A DNA stretch of 30,718 nt from a virus, in the IMG/VR virus record IMGVR_UViG_3300021957_000185, positions 1 through 30,718 of that record; one strand, 5' to 3'. A program made the position numbers and the translations under genes. Each line of letters begins with the position of its first letter. Within the stretch, counting starts at the first letter, position 1. Shown here in pieces: positions 28,655 through 30,718 of the stretch. Under the pieces are notes generated by a model, which was given only the letters and a program-made list of their open reading frames with translations, searched no databases and was not told the origin of the DNA.

Positions 28655-30090
28655 TATCTTAGAAAACTTCTGACGTTATTATAACCACCAAAGTTTTGTA
28701 TTGGTGATGAAACAGGTGTTGGATCTAAAATTTCTTTTATTAACTGATCGTTATAATCTTGCATTGAAACTGATGGCATTGGCTCATTTGGAATAAATGG
28801 CATACCAATTGGAGTTGTCGGCAAGTCTTGTAAAGATACAACTGGAGTTTCAGGTACAAAATAAGGTGGCATTGGATCAACTGGTACATCTACTGGTTGA
28901 GGTATTGGATCAATCTCTGTTGGTGCATAAGGTGTTGATCCTGGTGTTGGCGCATAAGGCGTTTGATCAGGCGATTCTTCTCCTTCGGGAGTGCTTGGTG
29001 TATTTAATGGATTTGAAGGAAAATCAGGAATAGGAACTTCATCAAAAGTACCTGTTTCTTGATTCCATACTTGCATTGTGGTTTGTGGTTCTGAGGGTGC
29101 TGACGGAGTTGGTGCAGGTTGATCTATGGCATATTTGCTATATACCTCATTTGCAAACATTTCTTCAATGGTAGGTCTTGCATCCCCTTCTTGATAAGGT
29201 GTGTATGCCCCACCAGTTCCAATAACACCAAACATATTGTATAGCTCTTTAAATCTAGCTTTCTCTTGTTTTATTCTTTCAAATTGTTCAGGAGATGGTT
29301 GAGCAATTCTGCCATAATCTGCACCTCTTTGCTGCAATTTATCAAATAAACTTAAATACTCGTCGTATTGACCTTGAAGTGCTTGTTGCCTTTTAGGACT
29401 ATCGGTGTACATTGATACGCCTGTTGCATCAGGATTTATTACATTTAAAAATCCAGTTGATGCTGGAGCATTTGGTCTAACAAAATTTGGATCAAAATAA
29501 GGTTCTAATACAGCATTTGGTGTTGTATCTACTGGTATATCTACTGGTATATCTACATTCTGATTAGGCGTAAAAGGATTGAATGAAAAATCTATGGCTG
29601 ATGATCCTGTGCTTGGTAAATTGTTTGCTGGTGGAGTAAATGGAATATCAAATAAAGTTGGCTGTAAATCATCTATTGCCATAGGTTCACCATCAATAAA
29701 TGGATCAAATGAAACGCCCATATTATTAGGTAAGTTTGCATTAAATAAGTCTGATAAGTTTTTAAGAGACTCTGCATTTGTAATCATTGGTGTGTATCTT
29801 TCTGGTGTGGTTACTCCTGGTGGAGCATAGGGCATTTGATTTTCTATTGTTAATGGATTGCCTTGAGTCGGTGCGCTTGGCATAACTGGTACTGGCCCAG
29901 CATTGTAAAACGGACTTTGTGTATAGCCTTCTGGTCTTTCCATTGAGTAACTTACGCCTGGTGCAATCATACCTGGTACGTTTTGACCACCAGCGATTGA
30001 TTGTGCGTATTGTTGACCGCTTGAATAACCCATGCCTTGGTTAGCATTGCCACCAATCATATCTAAAAGGTTTTGTAAGTCTTGGTTCAT
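28654..30090 (-). CDS. Proline-rich putative structural protein
   Basis: 478 residues with many Pro, Asn and Thr and almost no predicted fold: repeated turns such as PVDIPVDTTP, TPYAPTPGSTPYAPTEIDPIP and PVDVPVDPMPP. Only the centre (about 228-290: QQALQGQYDEYLSLFDKLQQ, then FERIKQEKARFKELYNMFG) is helical. The gene is coupled to the lysis gene upstream (ATGA) and to the 86-residue gene downstream. It may be a portal-side or internal virion protein, or a linker; no family recognised. Confidence 0.5.
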   Translation of the reverse strand: MNQDLQNLLDMIGGNANQGMGYSSGQQYAQSIAGGQNVPGMIAPGVSYSMERPEGYTQSPFYNAGPVPVMPSAPTQGNPLTIENQMPYAPPGVTTPERYTPMITNAESLKNLSDLFNANLPNNMGVSFDPFIDGEPMAIDDLQPTLFDIPFTPPANNLPSTGSSAIDFSFNPFTPNQNVDIPVDIPVDTTPNAVLEPYFDPNFVRPNAPASTGFLNVINPDATGVSMYTDSPKRQQALQGQYDEYLSLFDKLQQRGADYGRIAQPSPEQFERIKQEKARFKELYNMFGVIGTGGAYTPYQEGDARPTIEEMFANEVYSKYAIDQPAPTPSAPSEPQTTMQVWNQETGTFDEVPIPDFPSNPLNTPSTPEGEESPDQTPYAPTPGSTPYAPTEIDPIPQPVDVPVDPMPPYFVPETPVVSLQDLPTTPIGMPFIPNEPMPSVSMQDYNDQLIKEILDPTPVSSPIQNFGGYNNVRSFLR

Positions 30091-30326
30091 AAGTTTAATA
30101 GTTTATCAATTTTTTCGTCTATTTTGTCGAATCTATCAAAGATTCTATCCATGTCTTTGTGTAGCTCTGCTTTGGTTACATACTTAGTTGGCAACTCTTC
30201 TCTTGTTTTATTAACAAGAATATCAACTCTTTTAACTTCTTGAGAGTTAGACCTAATATTTGTAATGATTGGTATATACACCAATGTTATGAGGGCGTTC
30301 CACAAGATCCATGGAGAGAGTTCCAT
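30087..30326 (-). CDS. Holin- or spanin-like membrane protein with coiled coil (79 aa)
   Basis: 79 residues from the ATG at 30326, which overlaps the stop of the upstream micro-gene (TAATG). An ATG at 30359 is also in frame but lies inside that gene and has no ribosome site. One hydrophobic helix near the N-terminus (WILWNALITLVYIPIITNI) is followed by a charged coiled coil (HKDMDRIFDRFDKIDEKIDK). One membrane helix plus a coiled coil, two genes after an endolysin, suggests a lysis role; a tail accessory role is possible. Confidence 0.55.
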   Translation of the reverse strand: MELSPWILWNALITLVYIPIITNIRSNSQEVKRVDILVNKTREELPTKYVTKAELHKDMDRIFDRFDKIDEKIDKLLNL

Positions 30327-30433
30327 TAGTTTTTTATTAGCTTTTTTAGAGCTTCCCATCTGTCAGGTTGGAAGTGTCTAATACATAGACCTGTTCCTGT
30401 TACTATTATTACTGTCCAAAATAAAAATTCCAT
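30326..30433 (-). CDS. Very small membrane protein, possible holin (35 aa)
   Basis: The ATG at 30433 has a TAAGGAAAC ribosome site and lies 10 bases after the endolysin stop. The product MEFLFWTVIIVTGTGLCIRH has one hydrophobic helix, followed by a basic tail (FQPDRWEALKKLIKN). Its stop overlaps the start of the next lysis gene (TAATG). Position and make-up suggest a small holin or pinholin; not proven. Confidence 0.55.
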   Translation of the reverse strand: MEFLFWTVIIVTGTGLCIRHFQPDRWEALKKLIKN

Positions 30434-30443
30434 AATTGTTTCC

Positions 30444-30718
30444 TTAATAACTCCATATCCAAGGTCTAGGTCTTGTTACTTGATGTGTCGATACATCTAA
30501 ATGAATAAACCTATTGTCGCCTTTTTGTGCGACACCTATGCCTGTAAAACCAAACTCACTTGCCTTGGCTATCACTTCGTATGCTTTATGACCTCTGATT
30601 GATATGTCAGCAGCGAAGCCATCTCTGTGTGCGCCTGGATTAACTTTTTTCTTTTCTATCGGGTGATCTTTACAACGATAACCAGATGTAATTACGAAAG
30701 GAAAATCAAGTTCCGTTC
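30444..30718 (-). CDS. Endolysin, zinc peptidase M15 family (5' end missing)
   Basis: 90 complete C-terminal residues are visible; the start lies beyond the window end. M15-type metallopeptidases cut peptide bonds in peptidoglycan stems and open the wall for release. The zinc-site pattern is present: TSGYRC, then GAHRDGFAAD (His and Asp ligands) and the third ligand in RFIHLDV, ending RPRPWIWSY. The length of the full protein is probably 130-150 residues. A small membrane gene and a holin/spanin-like gene follow, forming a lysis cassette. Confidence 0.85.
   Translation of the reverse strand, partial: TELDFPFVITSGYRCKDHPIEKKKVNPGAHRDGFAADISIRGHKAYEVIAKASEFGFTGIGVAQKGDNRFIHLDVSTHQVTRPRPWIWSY

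Overview
The window is most of the genome of an AT-rich, temperate tailed phage. The evidence is a complete phage integrase next to a phage attachment site (attP) made from half a tRNA gene, a replication/recombination module, two DNA methyltransferases, and a head-tail-lysis block. No cellular housekeeping genes are seen. There is no tape-measure, tail-tube or sheath gene, and three large ejection-type proteins lie at the end of the structural block, so a short-tailed (podovirus-like) particle is likely. The host cannot be named. The AT-rich composition, the proteobacterial DUF1289 protein and the tRNA-Val sequence fit an AT-rich, perhaps marine, alphaproteobacterium; this is inference.

Layout. 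(1) 1-634: a terminase small subunit gene on the minus strand; the large subunit and portal would lie beyond the window edges if the genome is circular. (2) 787-2751: a plus-strand array of nine very small, mostly overlapping genes, two of them encoding single-helix membrane peptides. (3) 2752-11606: a long minus-strand early operon. In transcription order it encodes an excisionase-like HTH protein, a resolvase-like nuclease, a Cas4/RecB-like nuclease, a Sak4-type ATPase, an SSB with a bacterial-style acidic tip, a Toprim primase-helicase, a DNMT3-like C5 methylase, an N4/N6 methylase, and two winged-helix proteins. Three perfect-period 22-bp repeats precede the winged-helix genes. (4) 11767-12036: a plus-strand DUF3310 gene, ending at a probable bidirectional terminator. 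(5) 12133-13417: integrase and an overlapping upstream DUF1289 gene behind a promoter with palindromic operators. (6) 13552-13590: attP, the 5' half of tRNA-Val(UAC). (7) 13614-30718: the minus-strand late operon. It runs from a truncated M15 endolysin through two small membrane genes, a proline-rich structural protein, scaffold, major capsid protein, connector genes and a cluster of tail-fibre genes, to three ejection-type proteins and a PD-(D/E)XK nuclease beside attP.

How it works together. On entry the early operon would modify the DNA and build a recombination-based replication system that relies on host polymerase. The late operon makes the particle, with a terminator directly after the capsid gene that probably boosts capsid over downstream products. 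Integration into tRNA-Val is by the tyrosine integrase, probably reversed by the HTH excisionase. No CI-like repressor is recognisable.

Several genes are too short for routine calling and were placed from stop/start overlaps (ATGA, TAATG, GTGA): 1510-1650, 1907-2071, 2650-2751, 3736-3861 and 30326-30433.
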